DNA of 64,000 bases from assembly GCA_945900755.1 (NCBI GenBank), contig CAMDKS010000002.1:62001-126000 (forward strand), in the 5' to 3' direction. Position numbers and translations under genes: made by a program. The DNA is from Bdellovibrio sp. ZAP7 (GTDB lineage Bacteria > Bdellovibrionota_B > Oligoflexia > Oligoflexales > RGVZ01). This document shows, one piece after another, positions 1 through 8,500 of the stretch (positions within the stretch are counted from its first letter, which is position 1; each line of letters begins with the position of its first letter). The notes beneath the pieces are model-generated. The model saw only the letters and a program-made list of their open reading frames with translations, did not search any database and was not told the origin of the DNA.

Positions 1-667
1 TCGATTCCAACTCCGATTCTTTGCCTTCCGCAATCAGCTGCCCTTTGTCAATAATTAGAATTCGGTCACATGTTTTCGTGATTTCAGAAAGAATATGACT
101 CGATAAAATAACCGTATGCTTCCCGCGAAGCGACAAGATTAAATCTCGCATTTCGACAATTTGTACTGGATCTAGACCATTAATTGGTTCGTCGAGAATG
201 ATAATTCTGGGGTTGTGAATTAAGGCTTGGGCAATACCGGCCCGTTGCCGAAATCCGTGGGACAGTTCTCCCAAGCACTTCCACGCAACGTCCTCAAGAT
301 TTGTTTTGCGTAGCACTTCGGCAATTCGTTGTTCAATTTGATCGTGTGGAATATTTTTAAGCTTTGCGACAAATCGCAGATAAGGTACGACCTTCATTTC
401 TTCGTATAGTGGCGGCCGATCGGGCAAATATCCGATCAACTCACGAACGCGATCTGCGTCGAATTCGACAGAAAATCCCGCCATCGATGCCTGACCGGCT
501 GACGGCAAGAGGAAAGATCCCAATATTTTTAGAATTGTGCTTTTCCCCGCACCATTTAACCCAAGCAATCCTATTATTTCGCCTTCCTTAATTTTAAAGC
601 TTACATCGCGAACTGCCGCATGGGAGCCGTAAAACTTGGAAAGTCCTTGCACATCAATTAGTGTCAT
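1..667 (-). CDS. ABC transporter ATP-binding protein (3' end off window)
   Basis: This is the nucleotide-binding subunit of an ABC transporter, most like the ABC-2/NatA-GldA type that powers export or membrane remodelling. About 222 residues are visible from the ATG at 667-665; the C-terminus lies beyond the left edge. Walker A reads GLNGAGKST, the signature LSHGFRQRAGIAQAL, and Walker B IIILDEPINGLDP, where the usual Thr of DEPTNGLDP is Ile. The H-loop is in ILSSHIL. A GGAG lies about 10 bases before the start. The permease partner is not in view and is expected to the left. The substrate cannot be told from the sequence. Confidence 0.9.
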   Translation of the reverse strand, partial: MTLIDVQGLSKFYGSHAAVRDVSFKIKEGEIIGLLGLNGAGKSTILKILGSFLLPSAGQASMAGFSVEFDADRVRELIGYLPDRPPLYEEMKVVPYLRFVAKLKNIPHDQIEQRIAEVLRKTNLEDVAWKCLGELSHGFRQRAGIAQALIHNPRIIILDEPINGLDPVQIVEMRDLILSLRGKHTVILSSHILSEITKTCDRILIIDKGQLIAEGKESELES

Positions 668-821
668 TTCTAGAACTCCGACTTTGCGAATATAATCTAA
701 ACCTGATATTATTATGGGTAGTCTGCCAAATTTAATAGTTTTCGTCTAGCGGACTGACTTGTTTCATGATTTTACCAAAAAGATGCGGCTAAAAATTAAA
801 CATCGCAGGAGAACTCAAAAA

Positions 822-1640
822 ATGACTACGAATAGACCTCACCTTTTGCTGCCTCTGCTTCTATTGATCACGCCATTTATGAACGGGGGATGCCGCGCCT
901 CCCTTCGCACGAATCCTGAGGCCGGATCGGCTTCACCGATTGTGATAAGGTTGTTAAACTTAAATTCCATAGACAGCAGACGCAGCGAACTACTGTATAC
1001 GATGTCGGGCTGCGGCGCTGCCACTGCAAGTGGCACTAAATTAGAGGGCACTGGTCATGTCGAAATATTATTTAACTCTCAAAATGTACGGGCCGGCGAC
1101 TTCTGTGAAATTAAAGTACAATCCAGCGACCAAACCTCCGATTTGATAAGCTGGATGGATGAGCCTGGAACAATGTATTTGACAAAGAAAGTTAAAATCG
1201 CCCTATCTTCAGGCAAGCTCGCGGGACTTGCCACACTTCAACAGCTATATATAATAAAAAATGGCCCCAGCACGGCAGATAGTTTGTGGAAATTGAAGTC
1301 CACGGTGAAGTCACCCGCTCCATTTGCAGGAGTTTGCACCTGTTCTCTCACCTGTAAACCTACCCTGCCGAATACCATTGCTAAACTAGACATCGGCAGT
1401 GACAACACGGCGGGCACCTGTCTGTTTACAAATCTTATCAACGACAGCCTCGAGTCTACGGCTTGTTCAATTCTCTCGGTTCAATGCGGCGGGGATATCT
1501 ATGAAGGAAATTGGCCTGCGGGCACAACCGTCAATGGTAAAATTTCAAAGGATGCCGAACTACCTTTATTGACATTAGTAAAAATTGATATGAACCAAGA
1601 CGTCGACTCAGTCATTGATGTGACCTTGCCGACGCCTTAG
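822..1640 (+). CDS. Cysteine-rich secreted or lipoprotein, unknown function
   Basis: I do not recognise this 272-residue protein. The ATG at 822 is preferred because AGGAG lies just upstream and translation begins directly into a signal peptide (MTTNRPHLLLPLLLLITPF). An earlier in-frame ATG at 759 would add a basic, non-signal leader. The hydrophobic segment ends at NGGC, a poor lipobox, so it may be a lipoprotein or a normally cleaved protein. The mature part has about eight further cysteines, including a CTCSLTC cluster, suggesting disulfides outside the cytoplasm. It is divergent from the ABC ATPase gene and stands alone. Confidence 0.6.
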   Translation: MTTNRPHLLLPLLLLITPFMNGGCRASLRTNPEAGSASPIVIRLLNLNSIDSRRSELLYTMSGCGAATASGTKLEGTGHVEILFNSQNVRAGDFCEIKVQSSDQTSDLISWMDEPGTMYLTKKVKIALSSGKLAGLATLQQLYIIKNGPSTADSLWKLKSTVKSPAPFAGVCTCSLTCKPTLPNTIAKLDIGSDNTAGTCLFTNLINDSLESTACSILSVQCGGDIYEGNWPAGTTVNGKISKDAELPLLTLVKIDMNQDVDSVIDVTLPTP

Positions 1641-1862
1641 TTTTAATAGTTTCTGTTCACTGAGAATCATTCGGATCTGGTGGCAAAGCTCAAAGATTTG
1701 GAGGCGCGATGTTGCGTAAATCATCTCAGTGCCACGTCTTGACTGTCGTTCATTAATCCTGTCCGAAAATGCGCACCTCCAAGCCAGTAAGCGGCAACTA
1801 AAGATTGAAAATATATTTGGTGGTGCATCCGCGCGGTCGGATCAACAAACTCCGGCTTGTCA

Positions 1863-3038
1863 TCAAAAAATTTGGCCAAGATGTAATTGAGCAAGAAATT
1901 CCCTCACTGGAATCAATTCGACGCGACCATGTCGTTCCTGCCGCATGCCAGTGTAAACGAGAATAGACCTAGAGACGACAGTCTGTTTTGGGTCCTTATT
2001 CAATAGCTCTAAAGACTTTGCCCAGTCTGATCTCCACGATGAGCCAAGTTTAAATTCAATGGCAATGACCTTATCAGGCGCTAATTTTGTTTTCTTAGCA
2101 ACTTGTACCACTAAATCAATATCGCCACCTCCACGCACTGCATAGTAAAAAAGATCACGATGTTTATTTGCGCATTCATTGTAAGCGCGCACTTCATTTA
2201 ATAGAAAAGTCTCAAATAAAAAACCTCGGTAGAATTGGTCCAAATCCTCATAAGTATATCCAGCTGCTGCACGTGCCACTCCTGAGTCAAAAAAGTAGAA
2301 TTTTGAATGGGCAGATTCATTAACGCGAACATTTGGTTGATAGGCGGGCAGTTTGAAACCTATAAGCGTGTCGTAAAGAATTTCAAAATATTTGTCGACG
2401 GTCGGGCGCTTTACCTTCGCCTCTCGGGCAACGTTTTCGACGTTTAGTATCTGGCCATTTAGTTGCCCCGCGGCCGATAAAAACCGCGCAAAGGGCTCTA
2501 TTTTACGAATGATCCCCTCTTCAATGAGTTCTTGACGTAAATAATTGTCCACATAGGCTGAAAGAGTCTCTTGACGATGGTCCCAATTGTCAATGATGAG
2601 CGGCAAAGTTCCCCAATCGATTAATGCATCAATTTCAAAGGTATTTTCTCCATACTCCGATTGAATGAGCGGAAACATTCTGCGATTTATTGCGCGACCA
2701 GCTAATAAATTTACACCGACGCGTTTTAATTTTCGAGCACTTGAGCCGCTGAGTGCGAAGTTTATTTTCTTTGATTCATAAATGGAATGAACCTCATCCA
2801 ATAGCTCTGGAACCTTTTGAACTTCATCAATGAGAACCCAATCACCTTGCTTTAACTTGGATGTTCGCGCGAGGAGAACGGACGGATCTTGAAGATACGT
2901 GAGTCTTTCTCGCGTGTTGAGAAGGTCAATGGTTAGATCAAAATTTAAAGTTTTAAGCCATGTAGACTTGCCAGTTCCTCTTGGACCCAAGAGAAAAAAA
3001 CTTTTTGAGGGTCTTTCAATGACTCGTCTATAACTCAT
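1863..3038 (-). CDS. AAA ATPase with DUF4143 / nuclease-like C-terminus
   Basis: A 391-residue member of the AAA_14/DUF4143 family of prokaryotic P-loop ATPases, whose cellular role is unsettled. Walker A is LLGPRGTGKST near residues 17-27 and Walker B is WVLIDEVQ near 67-74, followed by a sensor-like ALSGSSARKL. The C-terminal DUF4143 region contains GGDIDLVV and, further on, IAIEFKLGSS, which fits the D...ExK spacing of a PD-(D/E)XK nuclease-like fold. It is a single gene on its strand, with a perfect 9-bp inverted repeat about 50 bases upstream. A diverged relative lies at 47610. These genes are often horizontally mobile; that is general knowledge, not seen here. Confidence 0.85.
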   Translation of the reverse strand: MSYRRVIERPSKSFFLLGPRGTGKSTWLKTLNFDLTIDLLNTRERLTYLQDPSVLLARTSKLKQGDWVLIDEVQKVPELLDEVHSIYESKKINFALSGSSARKLKRVGVNLLAGRAINRRMFPLIQSEYGENTFEIDALIDWGTLPLIIDNWDHRQETLSAYVDNYLRQELIEEGIIRKIEPFARFLSAAGQLNGQILNVENVAREAKVKRPTVDKYFEILYDTLIGFKLPAYQPNVRVNESAHSKFYFFDSGVARAAAGYTYEDLDQFYRGFLFETFLLNEVRAYNECANKHRDLFYYAVRGGGDIDLVVQVAKKTKLAPDKVIAIEFKLGSSWRSDWAKSLELLNKDPKQTVVSRSILVYTGMRQERHGRVELIPVREFLAQLHLGQIF

Positions 3039-3393
3039 TTATCAATACTTTCAAATAGATACAGATCATTTTGTCAATCTTACACCTTTAGTATAGATTT
3101 GGCAATATTTTCTATACTATACGTGCAAAAAATGAGACCTTCAACCTTTACATGCTCCTGTTCACGTCGGGTGGACAAGGTTGAGGGGCTCTCCCGTTTC
3201 AGAGTGTTATATTGCTTTGTCACCAGTTCCAATGCCCCCGGCAATCGGGCAACTTTTTGCTGGCGGCCCGGCGACTCGTACCAGAGCGAAATAAAATCGT
3301 CAATGAAATCATAAACATGGATTATTGCGGCACTACAGCTAGCAGCCTGTATGGGGAAACCCTCGCAGGCTGCATTTTGCTTGGCGTATGGAG
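3039..3393. other. Intergenic stretch without a convincing gene
   Basis: These 355 bases separate the DUF4143 ATPase from the tag remnant. Short rightward open frames of 61 and 71 codons occur but have no recognisable domain, overlap each other, and lack a good ribosome site. Besides the inverted repeat at 3090-3120 I see nothing I can name. It could be decayed mobile DNA, given the repeat at 4028-4119 nearby, but the sequence does not prove it. Confidence 0.4.
3090..3120. promoter_or_regulatory. Perfect 9-bp inverted repeat, candidate operator
   Basis: TAGTATAGA at 3090-3098 and its exact reverse complement TCTATACTA at 3112-3120 are separated by 13 AT-rich bases. The element lies 52 bases upstream of the start of the DUF4143 ATPase gene, where an operator or promoter would be expected. 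No adjacent regulator gene is seen, so autoregulation is only a guess. Confidence 0.4.
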
Positions 3394-3957
3394 CTAATGA
3401 GCGGACGTGGTCCAGCAGTCGCGGAGGTGATCATTCACCAGCCCGCAGGCTTGCATGAAGGCATGGCAGATCGTTGGTCCCACAAATTTGAAGCCACGCT
3501 GTTTTAAATCTCGGCTCATAGCCTCAGATTCAGGGGTCGAAACGGGGACCTCTTGCATATTTTTTCGCAAATGAACGATGGGCTTACCGCCCACAAATTG
3601 CCAAAGGTAGGTATCAAAGCTGCCGAATTCTTTTTGTACGGCCAGAAACGCTTTGGCGTTACCGATGGCCGATTGAATTTTGAGTCGATTGCGAACAATG
3701 CCTTCATTGGACATTAAATTTTGAACGTCTGCGTCGTTAAATTTTTGCACTTTGTTTGGATCAAAACCTGCGAAGGCTTTGCGGTAGGCGTCACGTTTTT
3801 TGAGAATGGTAATCCACGACAATCCCGCTTATGCTCCCTCTAGAATCAAAAATTCAAATAGGATTAGGTCATCATGGACCTCACGCCCCCATTCGGAGTC
3901 GTGATAGGCCTGGTAGAGTTCACCCTTCGCCCACGGGCATCGGATTTTTTTAGGCAT
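3394..3957 (-). pseudogene. tag: DNA-3-methyladenine glycosylase I broken by in-frame TAA
   Basis: Tag removes 3-methyladenine from alkylated DNA. From the ATG at 3957 the frame reads 187 codons, exactly the length of E. coli Tag, with one internal TAA at 3831-3829 (minus strand). It replaces the Gln codon of the family motif LEGAQAGLSW, so one C-to-T change (CAA to TAA) explains it. Both N-terminal zinc ligands (Cys7 and the His of YHDSEWG) and the catalytic Glu of LEG lie before the stop. SWITILKKR, RGFKFVGPTICHAFMQACG and the C-terminal His/Cys zinc ligands (DHLRDC) lie after it. A TTG restart at 3822 would make a 142-residue fragment without the active-site Glu. A GAGG site precedes the true start. 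Recent nonsense mutation is likeliest; sequencing error or readthrough are alternatives. Confidence 0.88.
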
Positions 3958-4027
3958 AGGAAACCTCGTATTCTAATATTAGATTTTTCGGGCCTAGGGA
4001 GGGTCATTAAATCCGGATCGACACTGG

Positions 4028-4119
4028 ATCACCAGTTTTAAGCGGACATCATAATAAAGCGGTAGTACAACGGTCTTATCACCAGTTTTAAGCGGGCAGC
4101 ATAATAAAGCGGTAGTACA
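4028..4119. repeat. Two tandem 42-bp repeats resembling an insertion-sequence end
   Basis: Copies at 4028-4069 and 4078-4119 differ at two bases and have a 50-base period. Each starts ATCACCAGTTTTAAGCGG and ends ATAATAAAGCGGTAGTACA. Repeated internal blocks with a CTTAAAACTGGTGATCC-like core (reverse strand) are reminiscent of the multiple terminal repeats of IS21-family elements; this is from memory and not verified. No transposase gene is near, so at most this would be a solo end. Confidence 0.55.
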
Positions 4120-4168
4120 CCCCTTAAAATACGGTGATAATCAGTAAGTTCTCCGATTCCCCTAGGGA

Positions 4169-5230
4169 CTAATTGAAGCTTGACGATGCAGAGCTGTTGA
4201 AGGAGCTAATACCTGAGACATTTATGTCTCCAAATTCTATGCTCTTCTTTTTTCCCATTTTTTTAGCTGGGCGAGTCGCACTAAAGGTACGGATATCGCT
4301 TAATTCATAGTCAGCATCCGACTTCACCGCACCGTGATCCCAATCATACTGAAGCTCCTCGGCGAGTTTACGAATGCGACGAGCGCTCAACCAACGAAGG
4401 AAAATAAATGGAGCAAATACTGCAAGTGCAATCGCAAGAGCACTGACACCAATTGTTACCTCTTTTTCGAAGCGTACTGGAGCAACGCCTTCAACCGTGA
4501 TCGAGGTCATCGACTTCCAGGCAGCTTCGTAGGACGCTGGGCTTGCGAAGTTGGATGCGAGGTCACTGTAAGTTAATAAGTAGGATTTCTTTTCGCCAGA
4601 AATAACAATCTGCATTTGCATCATAGGGAAGTCATTTACGGTTAACTGAGAAAACAAAACCAAACCGTCATTTTTACCTTTGTAATCGAATGCTCTTACA
4701 TCGGTGAACATAAAATTAGTCAAACCGCCTTGACGCGCAAACATCTTAGTAATGTCTGCCTTGATCTCTCCGATTGAGGTCGCATCCATTGGACGCGCTT
4801 CAGGGAGTGTCATCAAAGTGATGTTGCGAGCAAACGTTGGTTTTGAATAGTCGATTGGACCAGTTTGAGCAGGCAAAACTTCTTTCATGACTAGCGCCAT
4901 TCCCAAAGCTTTGCGATCAATTTTCCAGCCAAGAATTGGCGTGATGGAAACCTTGTCATCTATAGTGATGGCCATACCATTTGAAATCTCATCAACCGTG
5001 GCTTGAGTATTTTCGGTGGCGACCGCTGGGGTAGCTGCCGAAGTCTCCGCTGCGGAAGTGGTTGCGGCAACAGTTGCCGCAACAGTATCATCGCTAACAG
5101 CGACCTCGTCGACTGGGGATTTTTCTTCCTCATTAGAAAGTGCAACGGCGGCAAAACCCATTAGACCGGAAACAACCAGTACGGATCTTAAGGCGGCAAC
5201 TTTGATTAAAACTCCATAATTCATTTTCAT
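4169..5230 (-). CDS. Membrane-anchored protein with Ala/Thr-rich linker, unknown function
   Basis: I do not recognise this 353-residue protein. It has an N-terminal signal or anchor (about residues 8-31), then a low-complexity acidic and Ala/Thr-rich stretch (about 35-78, with AATVAATTSAAETSAAT). A folded extracytoplasmic domain of about 170 residues follows, with features such as GWKIDRKALGMALV and MQIVISGEKKSYLLTYSD that resemble DUF1795/PsbP-like lipid- or envelope-stress domains. A transmembrane helix lies near 262-278, followed by a basic cytoplasmic tail rich in Lys and Ser. The ATG at 5230 is preceded by AGGAT. The next rightward gene is divergent across a 246-base AT-rich spacer that probably holds both promoters. 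Confidence 0.65.
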   Translation of the reverse strand: MKMNYGVLIKVAALRSVLVVSGLMGFAAVALSNEEEKSPVDEVAVSDDTVAATVAATTSAAETSAATPAVATENTQATVDEISNGMAITIDDKVSITPILGWKIDRKALGMALVMKEVLPAQTGPIDYSKPTFARNITLMTLPEARPMDATSIGEIKADITKMFARQGGLTNFMFTDVRAFDYKGKNDGLVLFSQLTVNDFPMMQMQIVISGEKKSYLLTYSDLASNFASPASYEAAWKSMTSITVEGVAPVRFEKEVTIGVSALAIALAVFAPFIFLRWLSARRIRKLAEELQYDWDHGAVKSDADYELSDIRTFSATRPAKKMGKKKSIEFGDINVSGISSFNSSASSSFN

Positions 5231-5476
5231 AGGACATCCTCAGCAGCGGGTGGTTTAACAGCAGGAAGAACAACAACCTCATAAAATATATGAGATGACA
5301 TACTTATACATCGATATTTTATTAAAGTCAATACAAATGCGCTTTATTTTAATTATTTATATAAAATTATTATGAAATGGCGATTCCCTATGAAATCATT
5401 GGCGATTCCATGCATTGCGAAAGAGTCCATCTCGGACTAGACTGGACATCGGCGCTTAGCCAGAAATGAGGGAAAA

Positions 5477-6133
5477 ATGCAACCAACTGTATCTATTGAA
5501 GGTTTTGGAAGTACCGCCGTCGGCACTATTTATGCGATCGGCCGCAACTACTCTGAACACGCTTTGGAATTAGGAAATGCGGTGCCCGTCGGGGAGCCGG
5601 TCGTCTTCCTAAAAGCCCCCTCCTCGGTCAGAACGCTGGCTGGCGGCGCCCTAGCTTTTGCCAGTGAAACCTTTCATTTCGAAGCGGAACTAGTCCTGCG
5701 CATCGGACAAAACGTAGCCTTGGGGTCTAAGAACGTCGGCTGGTCTTCCGTCGCAGGCATCGCTCTCGGTTTGGATTTAACTCGGCGCGAAAAGCAAAAT
5801 GAACTGAAGTCAAAAGGCCTGCCATGGACCCTCGCTAAAAGTTTTGCGGGGTCGAGCTTAATTTCGCCGTTTATCCAAACCAGTGAGTTGGGGGGACAGG
5901 ATTTTTTTCAATTTAAATTACTAGTCGATGGCAAAATGCGCCAACAAGGGGATACCCGTCAAATGATCTTTGACGTCCCGAGCATCCTTCAATATCTAAG
6001 TTCGTTTAACTCACTGCTTACTGGTGATCTGGTCTTTACCGGGACGCCAGCAGGAGTCGGCGCCATATGCAAAGGCGATCACTTCTCCTTAGAGCTGACT
6101 GAACCTCACCGCAAGTGGGATGGAACATTGTAA
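5477..6133 (+). CDS. Fumarylacetoacetate hydrolase family protein
   Basis: A 218-residue enzyme of the FAH superfamily (YcgM/FAHD1-like acylpyruvate hydrolases and oxaloacetate decarboxylases), acting on 2-oxo acids in the cytoplasm. The opening IYAIGRNYSEHALELG matches the usual IxCIGxNYxxHAxE. Divalent metal ligands are the two Glu of HFEAEL and the Asp of LGLDLT. The active-site Lys is in TLAKSFAGSSLISPF, and the family ending GDLVFTGTPAGVG is intact. The length is typical of the short FAHD1-like group. An AGGGAAAA site precedes the ATG. It stands alone between divergent and convergent neighbours, so the exact substrate is not indicated. Confidence 0.9.
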   Translation: MQPTVSIEGFGSTAVGTIYAIGRNYSEHALELGNAVPVGEPVVFLKAPSSVRTLAGGALAFASETFHFEAELVLRIGQNVALGSKNVGWSSVAGIALGLDLTRREKQNELKSKGLPWTLAKSFAGSSLISPFIQTSELGGQDFFQFKLLVDGKMRQQGDTRQMIFDVPSILQYLSSFNSLLTGDLVFTGTPAGVGAICKGDHFSLELTEPHRKWDGTL

Positions 6134-6150
6134 TCCTGATTCGACGGCAT

Positions 6151-7644
6151 TTAGCGAGCCAATGAGGCTGCTCCCATTAATGCCTTCAAGTCCTGATCAT
6201 TGAATGCGAGACCCAGACCGCCAAAGGGAACAGGCCCTTTTTGCGGTAGGTACGTGATTTGACTTTTCTTGCGCGTGATATCGTCTACGCCTGCCATAAG
6301 GTAGATGTGATCTAAGAACAGCACTTGCATGTATGCTTTCAAACGAGCGACACGCCGCCACTCATTATCGTAACTTTTGAAGTCAAATGCTTCGAGAGAG
6401 AAACGAAGTCGTTCGTGAAAAAATTTGAAATCGACAGCTCCGCCGCCAGTGCTTTCGAATAGACCTAGGCGAGCGGTAACAAAGTACCAGCTTTTGGCAA
6501 GTTGAAGGTTAAAGCGCATGGCCTTACGTTCAGTGGTGCGCTCCCTGATTTTTGTGCTTGCGGGTCTTTCCGTTGTGCCGGGATCCGTCTCAATGGATTC
6601 AGTTCTGGTATCGCGCACCCCCTCGGTGACATCCGTCATACCGATTAGGTAGAATCGATCTGGGCGCATTCTCATCATAACATTAAGATAGGTCTGACCC
6701 GTTTTGTCAGACCGCGCTTCTGCGTGCGTATCGATTGTGATAACCATCTTTGTAGCTGGGGAAAGAGCTTCTCGCAAATCCTTGAGGGTCGCCTCAATTT
6801 CGACGATGGCCGCATCATCATTGACGAGTTTACCGATCGTGCCTTCACCCTTTTCAATTTTATCGCTTATGAGGCGAATATTTTTGGTGGCACCCTTGAC
6901 CTCTGCCATGCTGTCATCAAAGGATGCAATGATTCGATTGAGGCGCTCTTTATTCGCATCATCGAGAACACTATTCAGGTTGCCTGAAAATTGCTTAAAG
7001 TTGGCAAGTGATTTATTTAGATTCATGACGATGTTTTTAATCCCTTGTGGATCGTCACCAATCGCACCACGAATTGACGATGTCGTTTTTCTGAGGTCGA
7101 GCGATAGTGCTTCAATATTGTCAATTATGTTAGCAAAACTTTGCTCGCCTTTTTCTCCACCCAAGACCGTTGCCATGGTGCCTGTTATTTTTTTGACATC
7201 TTTGCCGATATTACCGAGAAGTGCCATCATGCCTTGCATATCCATTTGATCTTCTGATTTTGGGATCAGGCCACCTTCTTTAATAAACTCACCGGTGTCG
7301 TCAGCCCGAATAATCTCAAGGTAAACATCACCTAAGAGTCCACGAGTTCGGACTTCGATCTTACTGCCTACTGGCAGCTTTATATTCCCGTCAATTTCCA
7401 CAATTATTCTTGTCGTATTGACATCCAATTCAACGGCACGAACTTTACCGATGGTCACGCCATTCGTTTTTACGTGTGTTTTTTGAATAATTCCGCCAGC
7501 GTCTTTCAGCACAGTATAATACTGTAGGCGAATGGAGTCCTTAAGCATATTCGGATTTAAAACGAGCAGCATATATCCAAGCGTGAACAGCGCAGTAAGA
7601 GTAAATACTCCAACTTTAAATTCATCACCCATTTGTTTCCACAT
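6151..7644 (-). CDS. mlaD: MlaD/MCE protein with beta-rich C-terminal domain
   Basis: MCE-domain subunit of a Mla-type phospholipid transporter. One N-terminal transmembrane helix (about residues 12-30) anchors it in the inner membrane. The MCE domain spans about 38-118 (GVTIGKVRAVELD, GLLGDVYLEI). A long helical region rich in Leu/Ile/Asn (about 130-300) would project through the periplasm. Residues about 305-490 form alternating hydrophobic/polar segments separated by charged turns, resembling membrane beta-strands. E. coli MlaD has only about 183 residues, so this 497-residue form carries a large extension. GGAGA lies about 10 bases upstream of the ATG. It is the last gene of mlaE-mlaF-mlaD, 96 bases after mlaF. 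Confidence 0.88.
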   Translation of the reverse strand: MWKQMGDEFKVGVFTLTALFTLGYMLLVLNPNMLKDSIRLQYYTVLKDAGGIIQKTHVKTNGVTIGKVRAVELDVNTTRIIVEIDGNIKLPVGSKIEVRTRGLLGDVYLEIIRADDTGEFIKEGGLIPKSEDQMDMQGMMALLGNIGKDVKKITGTMATVLGGEKGEQSFANIIDNIEALSLDLRKTTSSIRGAIGDDPQGIKNIVMNLNKSLANFKQFSGNLNSVLDDANKERLNRIIASFDDSMAEVKGATKNIRLISDKIEKGEGTIGKLVNDDAAIVEIEATLKDLREALSPATKMVITIDTHAEARSDKTGQTYLNVMMRMRPDRFYLIGMTDVTEGVRDTRTESIETDPGTTERPASTKIRERTTERKAMRFNLQLAKSWYFVTARLGLFESTGGGAVDFKFFHERLRFSLEAFDFKSYDNEWRRVARLKAYMQVLFLDHIYLMAGVDDITRKKSQITYLPQKGPVPFGGLGLAFNDQDLKALMGAASLAR

Positions 7645-7740
7645 AGTTTAAATCTCCATTTATTCTCAGCGTCTATCGGCACTCAATTGAAAACCATTAG
7701 CGTTCGTATCTAAACTCTAAAAACAACCTTGTACCCACGG

Positions 7741-8499
7741 CTACAAAAACTCCATCGGCCCCTCAACCTTGCCGCTGAAAAATTGCCGGACAATTGGATC
7801 CTTCGTGCTTTTGAAGTCATTTGGCGTTCCTGCCAAAGCTACTTTGCCTTTATACAAAAAAACGATGTATTCGGCTGTTGCGAGAGCCGCTTTGAGGTCA
7901 TGAGAGATCACGACTGAGGTGATATTTTCAATATCTTTATTAATTTGTACAATGAGGTCGTCAATCATTTCCGAGACGATTGGATCCATGCCCGTCGTTG
8001 GCTCATCGTACAAAATAATCGCGGGCTTTGACACCAATGCACGGGCAAGTCCAACTCGTTTTTTCTCTCCGGTAGACAAATCTGTCGGATAGCGATGCTG
8101 CATATTGGGTAGTCCGACTTGAGTCAAGGTCTCCTCCACCCGAGCCAACATAGCCGACAAAGGCATGTTCGAGTGTTCCTTAAGCGGGAAGATCACATTT
8201 TGCCCGACGGTCAGCGAGTCAAACAAGGCCGCTTGTTGAAAAAGCATGCCAAAGTTTTTTCGGTATTGGCGCAGTTGTTCATGATTGAAGTCAGTGATGT
8301 CCTGACCCTCGACAATAACTCGTCCCACATCAGGCTTTAAAAGGCCCATAATATGTTTAATCGTCACAGATTTACCTTCACCAGATTTTCCGACTATAAA
8401 TGTAATTTTTCCGCGAGGAATTTCCAAATTCAAATCACTCAAAACCGCTCGGCTTCCGAATTTTTTTGTAATGTTTTGAAATGCAATCGCCGTTGACAT
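7741..8499 (-). CDS. mlaF: MlaF-type ABC transporter ATP-binding protein
   Basis: ATPase of the Mla lipid transporter, working on the inner-membrane permease MlaE. Walker A is VGKSGEGKSVTIKHIMGLL, the signature LSTGEKKRVGLARAL, Walker B IILYDEPTTGMDP and the switch His is in SVVISHDL. GEGKS with Glu at the variable P-loop position, and the ending VRQFFSGKVEGPM, are typical of MlaF/Mkl proteins. Length 252 is normal. Its ATG at 8499 is separated by one base from the mlaE stop, so translation is probably coupled. Confidence 0.93.
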   Translation of the reverse strand: MSTAIAFQNITKKFGSRAVLSDLNLEIPRGKITFIVGKSGEGKSVTIKHIMGLLKPDVGRVIVEGQDITDFNHEQLRQYRKNFGMLFQQAALFDSLTVGQNVIFPLKEHSNMPLSAMLARVEETLTQVGLPNMQHRYPTDLSTGEKKRVGLARALVSKPAIILYDEPTTGMDPIVSEMIDDLIVQINKDIENITSVVISHDLKAALATAEYIVFLYKGKVALAGTPNDFKSTKDPIVRQFFSGKVEGPMEFL

Positions 8500-8500
8500 A

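Noticed and set aside
3099-3397. Two short overlapping rightward frames
   Set aside because: No domain, no ribosome site, and they run into the 3' end of the tag remnant.
3394-3822. Independent 142-residue gene starting at TTG
   Set aside because: The conserved Tag N-terminus continues in frame upstream of the TAA, so this is the broken part of one gene, not a separate short one.
5016-5219. Ala/Val-rich 67-codon rightward frame
   Set aside because: Mirror of the Ala/Thr-rich linker of the leftward membrane protein.
6704-7249. 181-codon rightward open frame
   Set aside because: It is antisense to the helical region of mlaD, whose MCE motifs and operon context are clear; composition is that of a mirror frame.
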